A DNA stretch of 64,000 nt from Pantoea sp050157905 (GCF_050157905.1 NZ_JBKIWZ010000001.1:3162001-3226000), one strand, 5' to 3'; positions 25,616-35,520 are shown, numbered from the stretch's first letter. A program made the numbers and translations. The notes: generated by a model from the sequence alone, not told the origin.

Positions 25616-26233
25616 ATGTTACTGACCGTTCTCTACATCATTGGTATTACCGCCGAGGCCATGACCGGTGCGCTGGCCGCAGGTCGTCGCAAAATGGATC
25701 TGTTTGGCGTCATTATCATTGCGTCAGTCACCGCCATTGGTGGCGGTTCGGTGCGCGATATCCTGCTCGGGCACTATCCGCTGGGCTGGGTGAAACATCC
25801 CGAATACATCATGATTGTGGCGGCTGCGGCCGTTGTGACTACCTTTCTGGCACCGCTGATGACGCATCTGCGTAAAGTCTTTCTGGTGCTGGATGCGCTG
25901 GGTCTGGTGGTCTTTTCCATTATCGGCGCGCAGGTTGCGCTGGATTCAGGACACGCCATGATCATCGCCGCCATAAGCGCAGTCATTACCGGCGTCTTTG
26001 GCGGCGTGCTGCGGGATATGTTCTGTAACCGCATCCCGCTGGTGTTTCAGAAGGAAATCTACGCGGGTATCGCATTTGCCTCAGGCTGGATCTATATCCT
26101 GCTGCTGAAAACCTCGCTGGCGCATGAAGTGGTCATCATCATTACCCTGCTGTTCGGCTTTTTTGCCCGCTTACTGGCGCTGCGCTTCCGTCTCGGTCTG
26201 CCGATTTTCAACTACCCCCATCCCGAGCACTGA
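25616..26233 (+). CDS. yicG: YicG, trimeric intracellular cation channel (TRIC) family membrane protein
   Basis: A 205-residue inner-membrane protein with about seven hydrophobic segments and an internal duplication. The two repeats carry the glycine-rich motifs GGGSVRDILLG and GGVLRDMFCN, typical of the UPF0126/TRIC family of cation channels; transport by YicG itself is inferred from the family. It starts after CGGAG at a proper distance. The 3' end overlaps the convergent ligB by 63 bases. It marks the right edge of the accessory segment. Confidence 0.9.
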   Translation: MLLTVLYIIGITAEAMTGALAAGRRKMDLFGVIIIASVTAIGGGSVRDILLGHYPLGWVKHPEYIMIVAAAAVVTTFLAPLMTHLRKVFLVLDALGLVVFSIIGAQVALDSGHAMIIAAISAVITGVFGGVLRDMFCNRIPLVFQKEIYAGIAFASGWIYILLLKTSLAHEVVIIITLLFGFFARLLALRFRLGLPIFNYPHPEH

Positions 26234-27922
26234 GGTGTCGGGAATGCCCTGCTGCTGAAGAAATGTTATCAGCGCCTGCAGCCGGGCATCGTGAAACTGT
26301 TCCACCAGTCGCTTTGCCAGCGCCGCCCCGACACCCGGTAATGTCTGCCAGGCCATAACATCACGCTGCATCAGGCTTTCCCAGTGCGGGTCAGGCAGGG
26401 CATTCAGGGCCTTACGCGGCAGTGAAACGCCTGATGCCGCCACCCAGCGACGAAATGGCTGCTGACGGGTGAGATTAAAACGGTGCCAGAGTTGTCCGGC
26501 GCGCTCCGGAGAGAATCCGGTTGCCGCAGCAATCTGCTGCGGGGTTAATACCAGCCAGCCGAACAGATGCGTCATGCTGCCGCTTTCCAGCAGACGCAGC
26601 CAGGTCCCGCGCTCAACGCCCGGAATATTCAGTACGGTTTTCTGGCTGAGCCAGCGAAGCTTTGCCAGAAGCTGCTTCTGACACGCGGCGCTGAAGGTAA
26701 AGCAACTCATTGGCGTATAACGCGCTGCATCAGGCGGCTGAGGATAGTGTCGCTCTGCCACGCGCCAGATTACCCGCTCCAGGCGGGGAATGCCCTGACC
26801 CGCCAGACTCAGCGTGACCACATCGCCTGCGACAATATCGCTTTCCTGCCAGCGCCGTAGCGATCCGATGTTTACCCGCCTGACCGTTTTGTCATCCAGC
26901 TGCACTGGCAGCAGATTCAGCACTGCGGCGATTTTTCCGGTCCGGCCTACAGGGAAATCGATGGAGAGCACTTCTGTACTGACTTCAGGCGGCTGATACT
27001 TCCAGGCAACGGCCCAGGTTCCTTCATCTGGCAGCCAGCGTTGTCCCGCAGGACGCTGGCTCTGATGTACAACAACCCCATCCGTGACAAAGGGAAGTCC
27101 AGCATGGAACCAGCGTTCCCGCCAGGCGGCAACCTCTTCTTCATCGTTCACGCGGTGACTCCACTGGGACGCCAGACCAAATCCCCAGCGGCTGAGCTGC
27201 TCAAGGCGTTCCGCCATCGTTTCGGGACCATCCGGCCAGGCCCAGATAAAAATGCCGAGCGATTTCAGTAAAGGGACCTGCTGCTGACTCATCATGGCAC
27301 CTGCAACCTGTGCGCGTGCATTCCTGCCCCCCGCCTGTGCCTGGTGATGATCGGTCATCGTCAGAAAGAGCTCACCCTGCAGCACCACATCCTCAAGATC
27401 GGTGTCGATGTGCAGAGGAACAGCCGGGATACCGGCGGCTTTAGGCAGCCACTCCTCGCCGCGCAATCCATCGCCGCGACTCAGCAGCGAAACCAGTCTG
27501 CCGTGGCGATAAACCAGTGAAACCGCAATGCCGTCGACTTTCGGCTGCACCCAGAGATCGTGGCGATCCTGCATCCAGTAAGCCAGAGCCAGCCTGCTGC
27601 GTAGCTTTTTTACCCCCGTATGGGCAACCGGATGCAGATGTTCGCCCTGGATCGGTAACTGCGGCGCATAAGCGGGCTGTTGAGGACTAAAGCAGAGCTG
27701 CCACTGATTTAACCGCTGCTGCAATGCATCATAATCCTCGTCTGCTACCGGACTCTGGCCCTGCCGATAGTAGGCATCATCCCAGTGTTGCAGTTGTTGC
27801 TGCAGACGGCGCATCTCCTCTGTCGCCCGCATGGGTGGCCAGACAGGACACAGGGCGCATAGCCCAGGCCCGGCAGCGATCCACAAAAGTGCCGCAAACA
27901 GCGGCCTGCCAACGCTTCTCAT
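26171..27922 (-). CDS. ligB: NAD-dependent DNA ligase LigB
   Basis: LigB is the second NAD-dependent DNA ligase of enterobacteria. The adenylation domain has the nucleotidyl lysine in the KxDG motif (WVQPKVDGIAVSLVYRHGRL), then SRGDGLRGE, LQGELFL and VAWKYQPPE, followed by the OB fold (FPVGRTGKIAAVLNL) and C-terminal helix-hairpin-helix repeats. It lacks the BRCT domain of LigA, as usual. The chosen ATG at 27922 has an AGGAGAG site; it gives 583 residues and an N-terminus (MRSVGRPLFAALLWIAAGPG) that looks like a signal peptide, a feature also present in E. coli LigB. An ATG at 27949 is less likely. Confidence 0.92.
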   Translation of the reverse strand: MRSVGRPLFAALLWIAAGPGLCALCPVWPPMRATEEMRRLQQQLQHWDDAYYRQGQSPVADEDYDALQQRLNQWQLCFSPQQPAYAPQLPIQGEHLHPVAHTGVKKLRSRLALAYWMQDRHDLWVQPKVDGIAVSLVYRHGRLVSLLSRGDGLRGEEWLPKAAGIPAVPLHIDTDLEDVVLQGELFLTMTDHHQAQAGGRNARAQVAGAMMSQQQVPLLKSLGIFIWAWPDGPETMAERLEQLSRWGFGLASQWSHRVNDEEEVAAWRERWFHAGLPFVTDGVVVHQSQRPAGQRWLPDEGTWAVAWKYQPPEVSTEVLSIDFPVGRTGKIAAVLNLLPVQLDDKTVRRVNIGSLRRWQESDIVAGDVVTLSLAGQGIPRLERVIWRVAERHYPQPPDAARYTPMSCFTFSAACQKQLLAKLRWLSQKTVLNIPGVERGTWLRLLESGSMTHLFGWLVLTPQQIAAATGFSPERAGQLWHRFNLTRQQPFRRWVAASGVSLPRKALNALPDPHWESLMQRDVMAWQTLPGVGAALAKRLVEQFHDARLQALITFLQQQGIPDTSVLGMGVVENRQTETEAQRQ

Positions 27923-28161
27923 GCTCGCTCTCCTGAGGTTTGCGAGCATTTCATACCCCTACCCCCGGAGCCGCCAGCGGTGATATACGGTTCCGCGAGA
28001 AAACCCCACGTAATTCGGGAAGATTTACAGCGTGACGACAGCGGATTGCGCGAAGATGCGCAAAAGTTGGCTTTTACCGCTGCGCAAACGCTGCGTGCCA
28101 TCGGGAAGCCGTGTATACTGGGCAGGAAATCGACTCCGCTTTTAATCAATTCAAGAAAACC

Positions 28162-28785
28162 ATGGCTCAAGGCACGCTCTACATTGTTTCTGCCCCCAGC
28201 GGCGCAGGTAAATCCAGCCTGATTCAGGCACTGTTAAAGACCCAGCCGTTGTATGACACGCAGGTCTCTGTTTCGCACACGACGCGCGGTATGCGTCCGG
28301 GTGAAGTCCATGGCGAACATTACTTTTTTGTTGAGAAGCATGAATTTGAGCAGATGATCGCGGAAGATGCCTTCCTCGAACATGCCCGGGTTTTCGACAA
28401 CTATTACGGTACCTCGCGCCATGCGATTGAGCAGGTGCTGGCAACCGGCGTTGATGTTTTTCTTGATATTGACTGGCAGGGCGCACAGCAGATTCGCGCC
28501 AGAATGCCTGGCGCACGCAGTATCTTCGTTTTGCCGCCGTCGAAAGAAGAGCTCGACCGCCGTCTGCGTGGTCGTGGTCAGGACAGCGAGGAAGTTATCA
28601 CGCGTCGTATGGCCCAGGCGGTAGCGGAAATGAGCCACTACGCCGAATATGACTATTTAATTGTGAATGATGATTTTGATCTGGCGCTCTCCGATCTGAA
28701 AACCATTATTCGCGCCGAACGTCTGCGTATGGCGCGCCAGAAGGCGCGTCACGATGCTTTAATCAGCAAACTGTTGGCAGTCTGA
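28162..28785 (+). CDS. gmk: Guanylate kinase
   Basis: Gmk phosphorylates GMP to GDP with ATP and so feeds GTP and (p)ppGpp pools. The 207-residue protein starts MAQGTLYIVSAPSGAGKSSL with a clear P-loop; the GMP-binding region (SVSHTTRGMRPGEVHGEHYF), FLDIDWQGAQQIR and the lid SKEELDRRLRGRGQDSEEVI are present. The ATG at 28162 matches the E. coli start. It is the first gene of gmk-rpoZ-spoT-trmH-recG. Confidence 0.97.
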   Translation: MAQGTLYIVSAPSGAGKSSLIQALLKTQPLYDTQVSVSHTTRGMRPGEVHGEHYFFVEKHEFEQMIAEDAFLEHARVFDNYYGTSRHAIEQVLATGVDVFLDIDWQGAQQIRARMPGARSIFVLPPSKEELDRRLRGRGQDSEEVITRRMAQAVAEMSHYAEYDYLIVNDDFDLALSDLKTIIRAERLRMARQKARHDALISKLLAV

Positions 28786-28839
28786 ATACAGTTTCAGTAT
28801 GATGCGCAGTCATTTCTTCATCTGTGGAGTAGCACACCT

Positions 28840-29115
28840 ATGGCACGCGTAACCGTTCAGGACGCAGTAGAAAAAGTTGGTAATCGTTTTGACCTGGTGT
28901 TGGTCGCTGCACGTCGTGCACGTCAGATGCAGGTTGGCGGCAAAGATCCGCTGGTTCCGGAAGAGAACGACAAGCCGACCGTTATCGCCCTGCGCGAAAT
29001 CGAAGAAGGTCTGGTCACCAATCAGATTTTAGATGTGCGTGATCGTCAGGAACAGCAAGAGCAGGAAGCCGCGGAGTTACAGGCCGTTACCGCTATCGCT
29101 GAAGGTCGTCGTTAA
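28840..29115 (+). CDS. rpoZ: RNA polymerase omega subunit
   Basis: A 91-residue protein beginning MARVTVQDAVEKVGNRFDLV, nearly identical to E. coli omega. It binds the beta' subunit, helps assembly of RNA polymerase and forms part of a ppGpp binding site. Its place between gmk and spoT ties guanine nucleotide synthesis to the stringent response. Confidence 0.99.
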   Translation: MARVTVQDAVEKVGNRFDLVLVAARRARQMQVGGKDPLVPEENDKPTVIALREIEEGLVTNQILDVRDRQEQQEQEAAELQAVTAIAEGRR

Positions 29116-29135
29116 CAGCTACCTGCAGGTCGCCC

Positions 29136-31241
29136 TTGTATCTGTTTGAAAGTCTCAATCAGCTGATTGAAAAATACTTGCCAGAGGAGCAGATCAAGCG
29201 CCTCCAGCAAGCCTACCTTGTCGCACGTGATGCCCACGAGGGACAGACACGCTCCAGCGGTGAGCCTTATATCACTCATCCGGTTGCCGTGGCCTGTATT
29301 CTGGCAGAAATGAAGCTCGACCATGAAACCCTCATGGCCGCGCTGCTGCACGACGTGATTGAAGACACTCCCGCCACGTATCAGGACATGGAACAGCTGT
29401 TCGGTAAAAGCGTGGCGGAGCTGGTCGAAGGCGTTTCCAAGCTGGATAAGCTGAAATTCCGCGACAAGAAAGAGGCGCAGGCAGAGAACTTCCGCAAGAT
29501 GATTATGGCGATGGTGCAGGATATCCGCGTCATTCTCATCAAGCTGGCTGACCGCACCCATAACATGCGCACCCTGGGTTCGTTACGCCCGGACAAACGT
29601 CGCCGTATCGCGCTGGAGACGTTAGAGATTTACAGTCCGCTGGCGCATCGCCTGGGTATTCACCATCTTAAAACGGAGCTGGAAGAGCTCGGTTTCGAGG
29701 CCCTCTATCCCAATCGGTATCGGGTGATTAAAGAGGTGGTGAAAGCCGCACGCGGTAACCGTAAAGAGATGATCCAGAAGATTCTTTCTGAGATTGATGG
29801 CCGTTTGCAGGAAGCGGGCATCCCCTGCCGCGTCAGCGGTCGTGAGAAGCATCTTTACTCGATCTACCGCAAAATGACGCTGAAAGAGCAGCGTTTTCAT
29901 TCGATCATGGATATCTATGCCTTTCGCGTCATCGTGAAAGACCTGGATACCTGCTATCGCGTTCTGGGCCAGATGCACAGTCTCTATAAGCCACGCCCGG
30001 GCCGCGTCAAAGATTACATCGCTATTCCTAAAGCCAACGGCTATCAATCCCTCCATACCTCCATGATCGGCCCGCATGGCGTGCCGGTTGAAGTGCAGAT
30101 TCGCACCGAGGATATGGATCAGATGGCGGAAATGGGGGTCGCTGCGCACTGGGCATATAAACAGGCGGGCGAAAGTGGCACCACCGCACAGATCCGTGCC
30201 CAGCGCTGGCTGCAGAGCCTGCTGGAGCTGCAGCAAAGTGCGGGCAGTTCGTTTGAATTCATCGAGAGCGTGAAGTCCGATCTCTTCCCGGATGAGATCT
30301 ATGTCTTCACGCCAGAAGGCCGCATTGTAGAGTTGCCAACCGGTGCGACGCCGGTGGACTTCGCCTATGCGGTTCACACCGATATTGGCCATGCTTGTGT
30401 TGGCGCACGCGTTGACCGCCAGCCCTACCCGCTGTCGCAACCCCTGACCAGCGGTCAGACGATTGAGATCATCACTGCGCCGGGGGCCCGTCCTAACGCC
30501 GCCTGGCTTAACTTTGTCGTCAGTTCCAAAGCCCGCGCTAAAATTCGCCAGCTGCTGAAAAACCTCAAGCGCGAAGACTCAGTGAATCTGGGTCGTCGCC
30601 TGCTCAGCCACGCGCTGGGCGGCAGCCGTAAACTGGCAGAGATTCCGGCTGAAAATATCCGGCAGGAGCTGGATCGCATGAAGCTGACCTCGCTTGACGA
30701 TCTGCTGGCAGAAATTGGTCTGGGCAATGCGATGAGTGTGGTGGTAGCGAAGAACCTGCTACAGGCTGACAGTAAGGCTATCAGCAGCAGCAAGCGCGGA
30801 AAGCTGCCGATTAAAGGTGCAGATGGCGTATTGATTACCTTTGCCAAATGCTGTCGACCCATTCCTGGTGACCCGATTGTCGCCCATGTCAGCCCCGGTA
30901 AAGGGCTGGTCGTGCATCATGAGTCGTGCCGGAACATTCGCGGCTACCAGAAAGAGCCTGAGAAATTCATGCCGGTTGAATGGGATAAAGTCACCGAGCA
31001 GGAGTTCGTGGCGGAAATCAAAGTCGACATGTTTAACCATCAGGGCGCGCTGGCAAACCTGACAGCAGCGATCAATACGGCAGGCTCCAATATTCAGAGC
31101 CTGAGTACTGAAGAGCGTGATGGCCGCGTTTACAGCGCCTTTATCCGCCTGACCGCACGCGACCGCGTCCATCTGGCGAATATCATGCGCAAAATTCGCG
31201 TGATGCCGGATGTGATTAAAGTTCACCGTAACCGTAATTAG
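29136..31241 (+). CDS. spoT: Bifunctional (p)ppGpp synthetase/hydrolase SpoT
   Basis: SpoT degrades (p)ppGpp and makes it under some starvations. The 701-residue protein has all domains: HD hydrolase (about 45-190, with THPVAVACILAEM and LLHDVIEDTPATY), synthetase (about 220-370, with GREKHLYSIYRKM and IPKANGYQSLHTSM), TGS (about 390-450, IYVFTPEGRIVELPTGATPV), a Cys-rich helical/zinc region (FAKCCRPIPGD) and a C-terminal ACT domain (HQGALANLTAAINTAGSNIQ). The start is TTG at 29136, judged from alignment with the E. coli N-terminus. It follows rpoZ by 20 bases. Confidence 0.97.
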   Translation: MYLFESLNQLIEKYLPEEQIKRLQQAYLVARDAHEGQTRSSGEPYITHPVAVACILAEMKLDHETLMAALLHDVIEDTPATYQDMEQLFGKSVAELVEGVSKLDKLKFRDKKEAQAENFRKMIMAMVQDIRVILIKLADRTHNMRTLGSLRPDKRRRIALETLEIYSPLAHRLGIHHLKTELEELGFEALYPNRYRVIKEVVKAARGNRKEMIQKILSEIDGRLQEAGIPCRVSGREKHLYSIYRKMTLKEQRFHSIMDIYAFRVIVKDLDTCYRVLGQMHSLYKPRPGRVKDYIAIPKANGYQSLHTSMIGPHGVPVEVQIRTEDMDQMAEMGVAAHWAYKQAGESGTTAQIRAQRWLQSLLELQQSAGSSFEFIESVKSDLFPDEIYVFTPEGRIVELPTGATPVDFAYAVHTDIGHACVGARVDRQPYPLSQPLTSGQTIEIITAPGARPNAAWLNFVVSSKARAKIRQLLKNLKREDSVNLGRRLLSHALGGSRKLAEIPAENIRQELDRMKLTSLDDLLAEIGLGNAMSVVVAKNLLQADSKAISSSKRGKLPIKGADGVLITFAKCCRPIPGDPIVAHVSPGKGLVVHHESCRNIRGYQKEPEKFMPVEWDKVTEQEFVAEIKVDMFNHQGALANLTAAINTAGSNIQSLSTEERDGRVYSAFIRLTARDRVHLANIMRKIRVMPDVIKVHRNRN

Positions 31242-31244
31242 TGC

Positions 31245-31943
31245 ATGAACGATCAACGTTTTGCCCGGATACAGACGATGCTGGCCCTGCGCCAGCACGA
31301 TCTTACGGTCTGTATGGAAAAGGTGCATAAGCCCCACAACGTTTCAGCCGTAATCCGCACCGCCGATGCTGTCGGCATCCATGAAGTGCATGCGGTCTGG
31401 CCGAGTGAGCGGATGCGCACCCAGGCTTCCGCGTCTGCCGGCAGCAACAGCTGGGTAAACGTCGTGACCCACCCCACCATTGGCGATGCCGTTAATCAGC
31501 TCCGGCAGCAGAAAATGCAGGTGTTAGCTACCCACCTCTCTGCGGATGCCGTGGATTTTCGCGAAATCGACTATACCCTGCCGACCTGCATCCTGATGGG
31601 ACAGGAAAAAACCGGTATCACTGAGGAAGCCCTGGCGCTGGCCGACAGACAGATCGTGATTCCGATGGTGGGCATGGTGCAGTCACTGAATGTCTCGGTC
31701 GCCTGCGCGCTTATCCTCTATGAAGCACAGCGGCAGCGGCAGAATGCGGGACTTTACCTGCGCGACCACAGCCTGCTGGATGACGCTGAACAACAGCGTC
31801 TGCTGTTCGAAGGCGGCTTCCCGGTACTGGCGCGGGTCGCAAAACAGAAAGGCCTGCCTTATCCGCGCATCAATGCGCAGGGCGAAATCGACGCCGATCC
31901 CAGCTGGTGGGCGACCATGCAGTCAACCGGTAAAAAAAGATGA
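31245..31943 (+). CDS. trmH: tRNA (guanosine(18)-2'-O)-methyltransferase
   Basis: TrmH (SpoU) methylates the 2'-hydroxyl of G18 in the D-loop of tRNAs with S-adenosylmethionine. The 232-residue protein is a SPOUT enzyme with motifs HKPHNVSAVIRTADAVG at the N-terminus, LMGQEKTGITEEAL and the knot IPMVGMVQSLNVSVACALIL. It starts three bases after spoT and overlaps recG by 4 bases, as in E. coli. Confidence 0.97.
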   Translation: MNDQRFARIQTMLALRQHDLTVCMEKVHKPHNVSAVIRTADAVGIHEVHAVWPSERMRTQASASAGSNSWVNVVTHPTIGDAVNQLRQQKMQVLATHLSADAVDFREIDYTLPTCILMGQEKTGITEEALALADRQIVIPMVGMVQSLNVSVACALILYEAQRQRQNAGLYLRDHSLLDDAEQQRLLFEGGFPVLARVAKQKGLPYPRINAQGEIDADPSWWATMQSTGKKR

Positions 31944-34018
31944 AAGGCCGTCTGCTGGATGCCATCCCGCTCAGTACCCTGACCGGCGTCGGTGCCAGCC
32001 AGGCAGCAAAACTGGCCAGAATTGGCCTGCACACCATTCAGGACCTTCTGCTTCACCTCCCGCTGCGTTACGAAGATCGTACCCAACTTTATGCGATTGA
32101 CGATCTGCTGCCCGGCATCTGGGCCACGGTAGAGGGCGAAGTGCTGCACACCGACATCACCTTCGGCCGTCGCCGGATGATGGTCTGTCAGATCAGCGAT
32201 GGCAGCGGCGTTCTGACGATGCGCTTCTTTAATTTCAATGCAGGAATGAAGAACGCGCTCTCGCCGGGCCGTCGCGTCACCGCCTATGGCGAAATTAAAC
32301 GCGGTCAGCGTGGCGCGGAGATCATTCACCCCGAATACCGCATTCAGGGTGAACAGAGCAATGTAACGCTGGAAGAGACCCTGACGCCGGTCTATCCCAC
32401 CACTGAAGGCATTCGGCAGGCCACGCTGCGTAATCTCACCGATCAGGCGCTGACGCTGCTGGAGAGCTGCCCGATTGCCGAACTGCTGCCGCAGGCGCTG
32501 AGCAGCGGGCTGATAAGCCTGCCTGATGCGCTCCGCACGCTGCATCGTCCACCGCCCGACCTCAGGCTCAGCGAGCTGGAAAGTGGCCGTCATCCGGCAC
32601 AGCGCCGGTTGATTCTGGAAGAGCTGCTGGCCCACAATCTCAGCATGCTGGCGGTGCGCGCCGGTGCTCAGCGCTATTACGCATTACCGATGCCGCCGCA
32701 GCACACGCTCAGCGACCAGCTGCTGGCCGCGCTGCCCTTCTCACCCACGCGCGCCCAGGCGCGCGTGGTAGCGGAGATAGAGACGGATTTGGCCAACGAT
32801 TTTCCGATGATGCGGCTGGTGCAGGGCGACGTCGGCTCCGGCAAGACTCTGGTCGCCGCACTCGCGGCGCTGAATGTGATTGCGCACGGCAGGCAGGTTG
32901 CGCTGATGGCGCCGACCGAGCTGCTGGCTGAACAGCACGCCAGTAACTTCCGTCAGTGGTTTGCGCCGCTGGGTATTGAAGTCGGCTGGCTGGCCGGTAA
33001 ACAGAAGGGCAAGGCCCGCCAGGCGCAGCAGGAGGCGATAGCCAGCGGTCAGGTAGCGATGGTGGTCGGCACCCATGCGCTGTTCCAGGAGCAGGTCCGG
33101 TTCAGCGGGCTGGCGCTGGTCATTATTGATGAGCAGCACCGGTTTGGCGTCCACCAGCGACTGGCATTGTGGGAAAAGGGCGAAGAGCAGGGTTTTCATC
33201 CGCATCAGCTGATCATGACCGCCACCCCGATCCCGCGCACCCTGGCGATGACCGCCTATGCCGATCTGGATACTTCCACTATCGACGAGCTACCGCCGGG
33301 ACGTACGCCGGTGACCACGGTGGCGATCCCCGACTCCAGACGTGATGAGATCGTGGCGCGGGTTGAGCACGCCTGTCGCGAAGGACGTCAGGCCTACTGG
33401 GTCTGCACCCTGATTGAAGAGTCAGACCTGCTGGAAGCCCAGGCAGCGGAAGCGAGCTGGGAATCGCTGAAAACGGCGCTGCCTGGCTTAAACATCGGGC
33501 TGGTGCATGGCCGGATGAAACCCGCAGAGAAACAGGCGGTCATGCAGGCGTTCAAGGCCAATGAGCTGCAGCTTCTGGTCGCAACAACCGTCATAGAAGT
33601 GGGCGTGGATGTGCCTAACGCCAGCCTGATGATCATCGAAAATCCGGAGCGGTTAGGGCTGGCGCAGCTGCATCAGCTACGGGGGCGTGTTGGTCGTGGT
33701 GCCGTCGCTTCCCACTGCGTGCTGCTCTATAAAGCGCCCCTGAGCAAGACGGCGCAGAAGCGTCTGCAGGTGCTGCGCGACAGCAATGATGGCTTTGTGA
33801 TTGCCCAGTTCGACCTGGAGATCCGCGGCCCCGGTGAGCTGCTGGGCACACGCCAGACCGGGAACGCTGAATTTAAAGTGGCTGACCTGCTGCGCGATCA
33901 GGCGATGGTGCCGGAAGTGCAGCGCGTGGCGCGCCATATCCATCAACACTATCCCGAACAGGCCAGCGCCCTGATTGAACGCTGGCTGCCAGAGAACACC
34001 CGTTACACCAACGTCTGA
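31940..34018 (+). CDS. recG: ATP-dependent DNA helicase RecG
   Basis: RecG remodels stalled replication forks and branch-migrates Holliday junctions. The 692-residue protein carries the N-terminal wedge/OB domain (TTFGRRRMMVCQISDGSGVL-type segment near residue 75), the helicase core with Walker A GDVGSGKTLVAALAAL, the DEQH box (IIDEQHRFGVHQR), TATPIPRTLAMT, VHGRMKPAEK and QLRGRVGRG motifs, and the C-terminal TRQTGNAEFKVADL clamp. It overlaps trmH by 4 bases. Confidence 0.97.
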   Translation: MKGRLLDAIPLSTLTGVGASQAAKLARIGLHTIQDLLLHLPLRYEDRTQLYAIDDLLPGIWATVEGEVLHTDITFGRRRMMVCQISDGSGVLTMRFFNFNAGMKNALSPGRRVTAYGEIKRGQRGAEIIHPEYRIQGEQSNVTLEETLTPVYPTTEGIRQATLRNLTDQALTLLESCPIAELLPQALSSGLISLPDALRTLHRPPPDLRLSELESGRHPAQRRLILEELLAHNLSMLAVRAGAQRYYALPMPPQHTLSDQLLAALPFSPTRAQARVVAEIETDLANDFPMMRLVQGDVGSGKTLVAALAALNVIAHGRQVALMAPTELLAEQHASNFRQWFAPLGIEVGWLAGKQKGKARQAQQEAIASGQVAMVVGTHALFQEQVRFSGLALVIIDEQHRFGVHQRLALWEKGEEQGFHPHQLIMTATPIPRTLAMTAYADLDTSTIDELPPGRTPVTTVAIPDSRRDEIVARVEHACREGRQAYWVCTLIEESDLLEAQAAEASWESLKTALPGLNIGLVHGRMKPAEKQAVMQAFKANELQLLVATTVIEVGVDVPNASLMIIENPERLGLAQLHQLRGRVGRGAVASHCVLLYKAPLSKTAQKRLQVLRDSNDGFVIAQFDLEIRGPGELLGTRQTGNAEFKVADLLRDQAMVPEVQRVARHIHQHYPEQASALIERWLPENTRYTNV

Positions 34019-34121
34019 GTCAGATCCCGCTGTTGCGGCCGGTTTATCCCCACGGGCAAACGATTGCTTTTAGCCTGCGGATGATTACAATCGCCACACA
34101 CTTTTTCGGGAAGAACAGAAG

Positions 34122-35495
34122 ATGTCCATCACTCCGCAGCCAGACCAGCCCTCCGCCCAGCACAGCGAACTGATTTACCGTCTCGAAGATCGTCCACCGC
34201 TGCCGCAGACGCTGTTTGCCGCCGGTCAGCATCTGCTGGCGATGTTCGTTGCGGTGATTACCCCCGCCATTCTGATTTGTCAGGCGCTGGGTTTGCCTGC
34301 AGAGGATACCCGGCACGTAATCAGCATGTCGCTGTTTGCCTCGGGCGTCGCCTCACTGCTGCAAATCAAAACCTGGGGACCGGTCGGCTCGGGCCTGCTG
34401 TCAATTCAGGGCACCAGCTTTAACTTCGTAACGCCGCTGATCATGGGCGGAATGGCGCTGAAAAATGGCGGAGCTGACGTGCCCGCCATGATGGCTGCCC
34501 TGTTTGGCACGCTGATGGTCGCCTCCTGTACCGAAATGGTGTTGTCGCGCGTGTTGCATCTGGCGCGCCGGATTATCACGCCACTGGTTTCCGGTATTGT
34601 CGTGATGATTATTGGCCTGTCGTTGATTCAGGTGGGATTGACCTCAATCGGTGGCGGCTTTGCTGCCATGAACGACCACACCTTCGGCGCACCAAAAAAT
34701 CTGATGCTGGCGGGTGCCGTGCTGCTGGTGATTGTGCTGCTTAACCGGCAGAAAAATCCCTACCTGCGTGTAGCCTCACTGGTGATTGCAATGGCGGTGG
34801 GTTATCTGCTGGCTTGGGCGATGAACATGCTGCCTGCTGCGGGTGTGCCGGCTAATCAGCCGCTGATTGTGGTGCCAGCCCCGCTTTACTATGGTCTGGG
34901 TTTTGACTGGAATCTGCTTATCCCGCTGATGCTGGTGTTTATGGTGACCTCACTGGAAACCATCGGCGATATCACCGCGACCTCCGATGTCTCTGAGCAG
35001 CCGGTCAGCGGTCCGCTCTATATGAAACGCCTGAAAGGCGGCGTGCTGGCGAACGGTCTTAACTCCTTTGTTTCCGCGCTGTTTAATACTTTCCCGAACT
35101 CCTGCTTCGGACAGAATAATGGCGTGATTCAGCTGACCGGCGTGGCCAGCCGCTACGTGGGCTTTGTGGTGGCGCTGATGCTGATTGTGCTGGGGCTGTT
35201 CCCGGCAGTTAGCGGGCTGGTGCAGATGATCCCTGAACCGGTGCTCGGCGGTGCTACCATCGTGATGTTCGGTACCATCGCCGCGTCAGGGGTGCGCATC
35301 GTGTCGCGCGAGCCGCTTAACCGTCGCGCCATCATGATTATTGCGCTGTCGCTGGCAGTGGGCCTGGGCGTTTCTCAGCAGCCACTGATCCTGCAGTTTG
35401 CGCCTGACTGGCTGAAAACTCTGCTCTCTTCCGGCATCGCGGCGGGCGGTATTACCGCGATCGTTCTTAACCTGATTTTCCCGCAGGAGAATTAA
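34122..35495 (+). CDS. xanP: Xanthine permease XanP
   Basis: A nucleobase:cation symporter of the NCS2/NAT family in the inner membrane, 457 residues with about 12-14 hydrophobic segments. Motifs seen are HLLAMFVAVITPAILICQAL at the N-terminus, SIQGTSFNFVTPL, ETIGDITATSDVSEQPV, and the NAT signature region FPNSCFGQNNGVIQLTGVAS. The match to E. coli XanP (YicE), a xanthine transporter, is close. It lies directly after recG; the gltS gene found between recG and xanP in E. coli is missing. Confidence 0.93.
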   Translation: MSITPQPDQPSAQHSELIYRLEDRPPLPQTLFAAGQHLLAMFVAVITPAILICQALGLPAEDTRHVISMSLFASGVASLLQIKTWGPVGSGLLSIQGTSFNFVTPLIMGGMALKNGGADVPAMMAALFGTLMVASCTEMVLSRVLHLARRIITPLVSGIVVMIIGLSLIQVGLTSIGGGFAAMNDHTFGAPKNLMLAGAVLLVIVLLNRQKNPYLRVASLVIAMAVGYLLAWAMNMLPAAGVPANQPLIVVPAPLYYGLGFDWNLLIPLMLVFMVTSLETIGDITATSDVSEQPVSGPLYMKRLKGGVLANGLNSFVSALFNTFPNSCFGQNNGVIQLTGVASRYVGFVVALMLIVLGLFPAVSGLVQMIPEPVLGGATIVMFGTIAASGVRIVSREPLNRRAIMIIALSLAVGLGVSQQPLILQFAPDWLKTLLSSGIAAGGITAIVLNLIFPQEN

Positions 35496-35502
35496 GGCCA
35501 CG

Positions 35503-35520
35503 GGCAGGCTTCGGCCTGCC
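35503..35520 (+). terminator. Hairpin after xanP
   Basis: GGCAGGC and GCCTGCC around a TTCG tetraloop just behind the xanP stop. No T run follows, so termination may be Rho-dependent, or the hairpin may stabilise the mRNA end. Confidence 0.55.

Noticed and set aside
25351..25875. 174-residue plus-strand frame ahead of yicG
   Set aside because: The second half is yicG in another frame and the first half is intergenic with no start site.
29622..30440. 272-residue minus-strand frame opposite spoT
   Set aside because: Antisense to a highly conserved gene with no motif or start site of its own.
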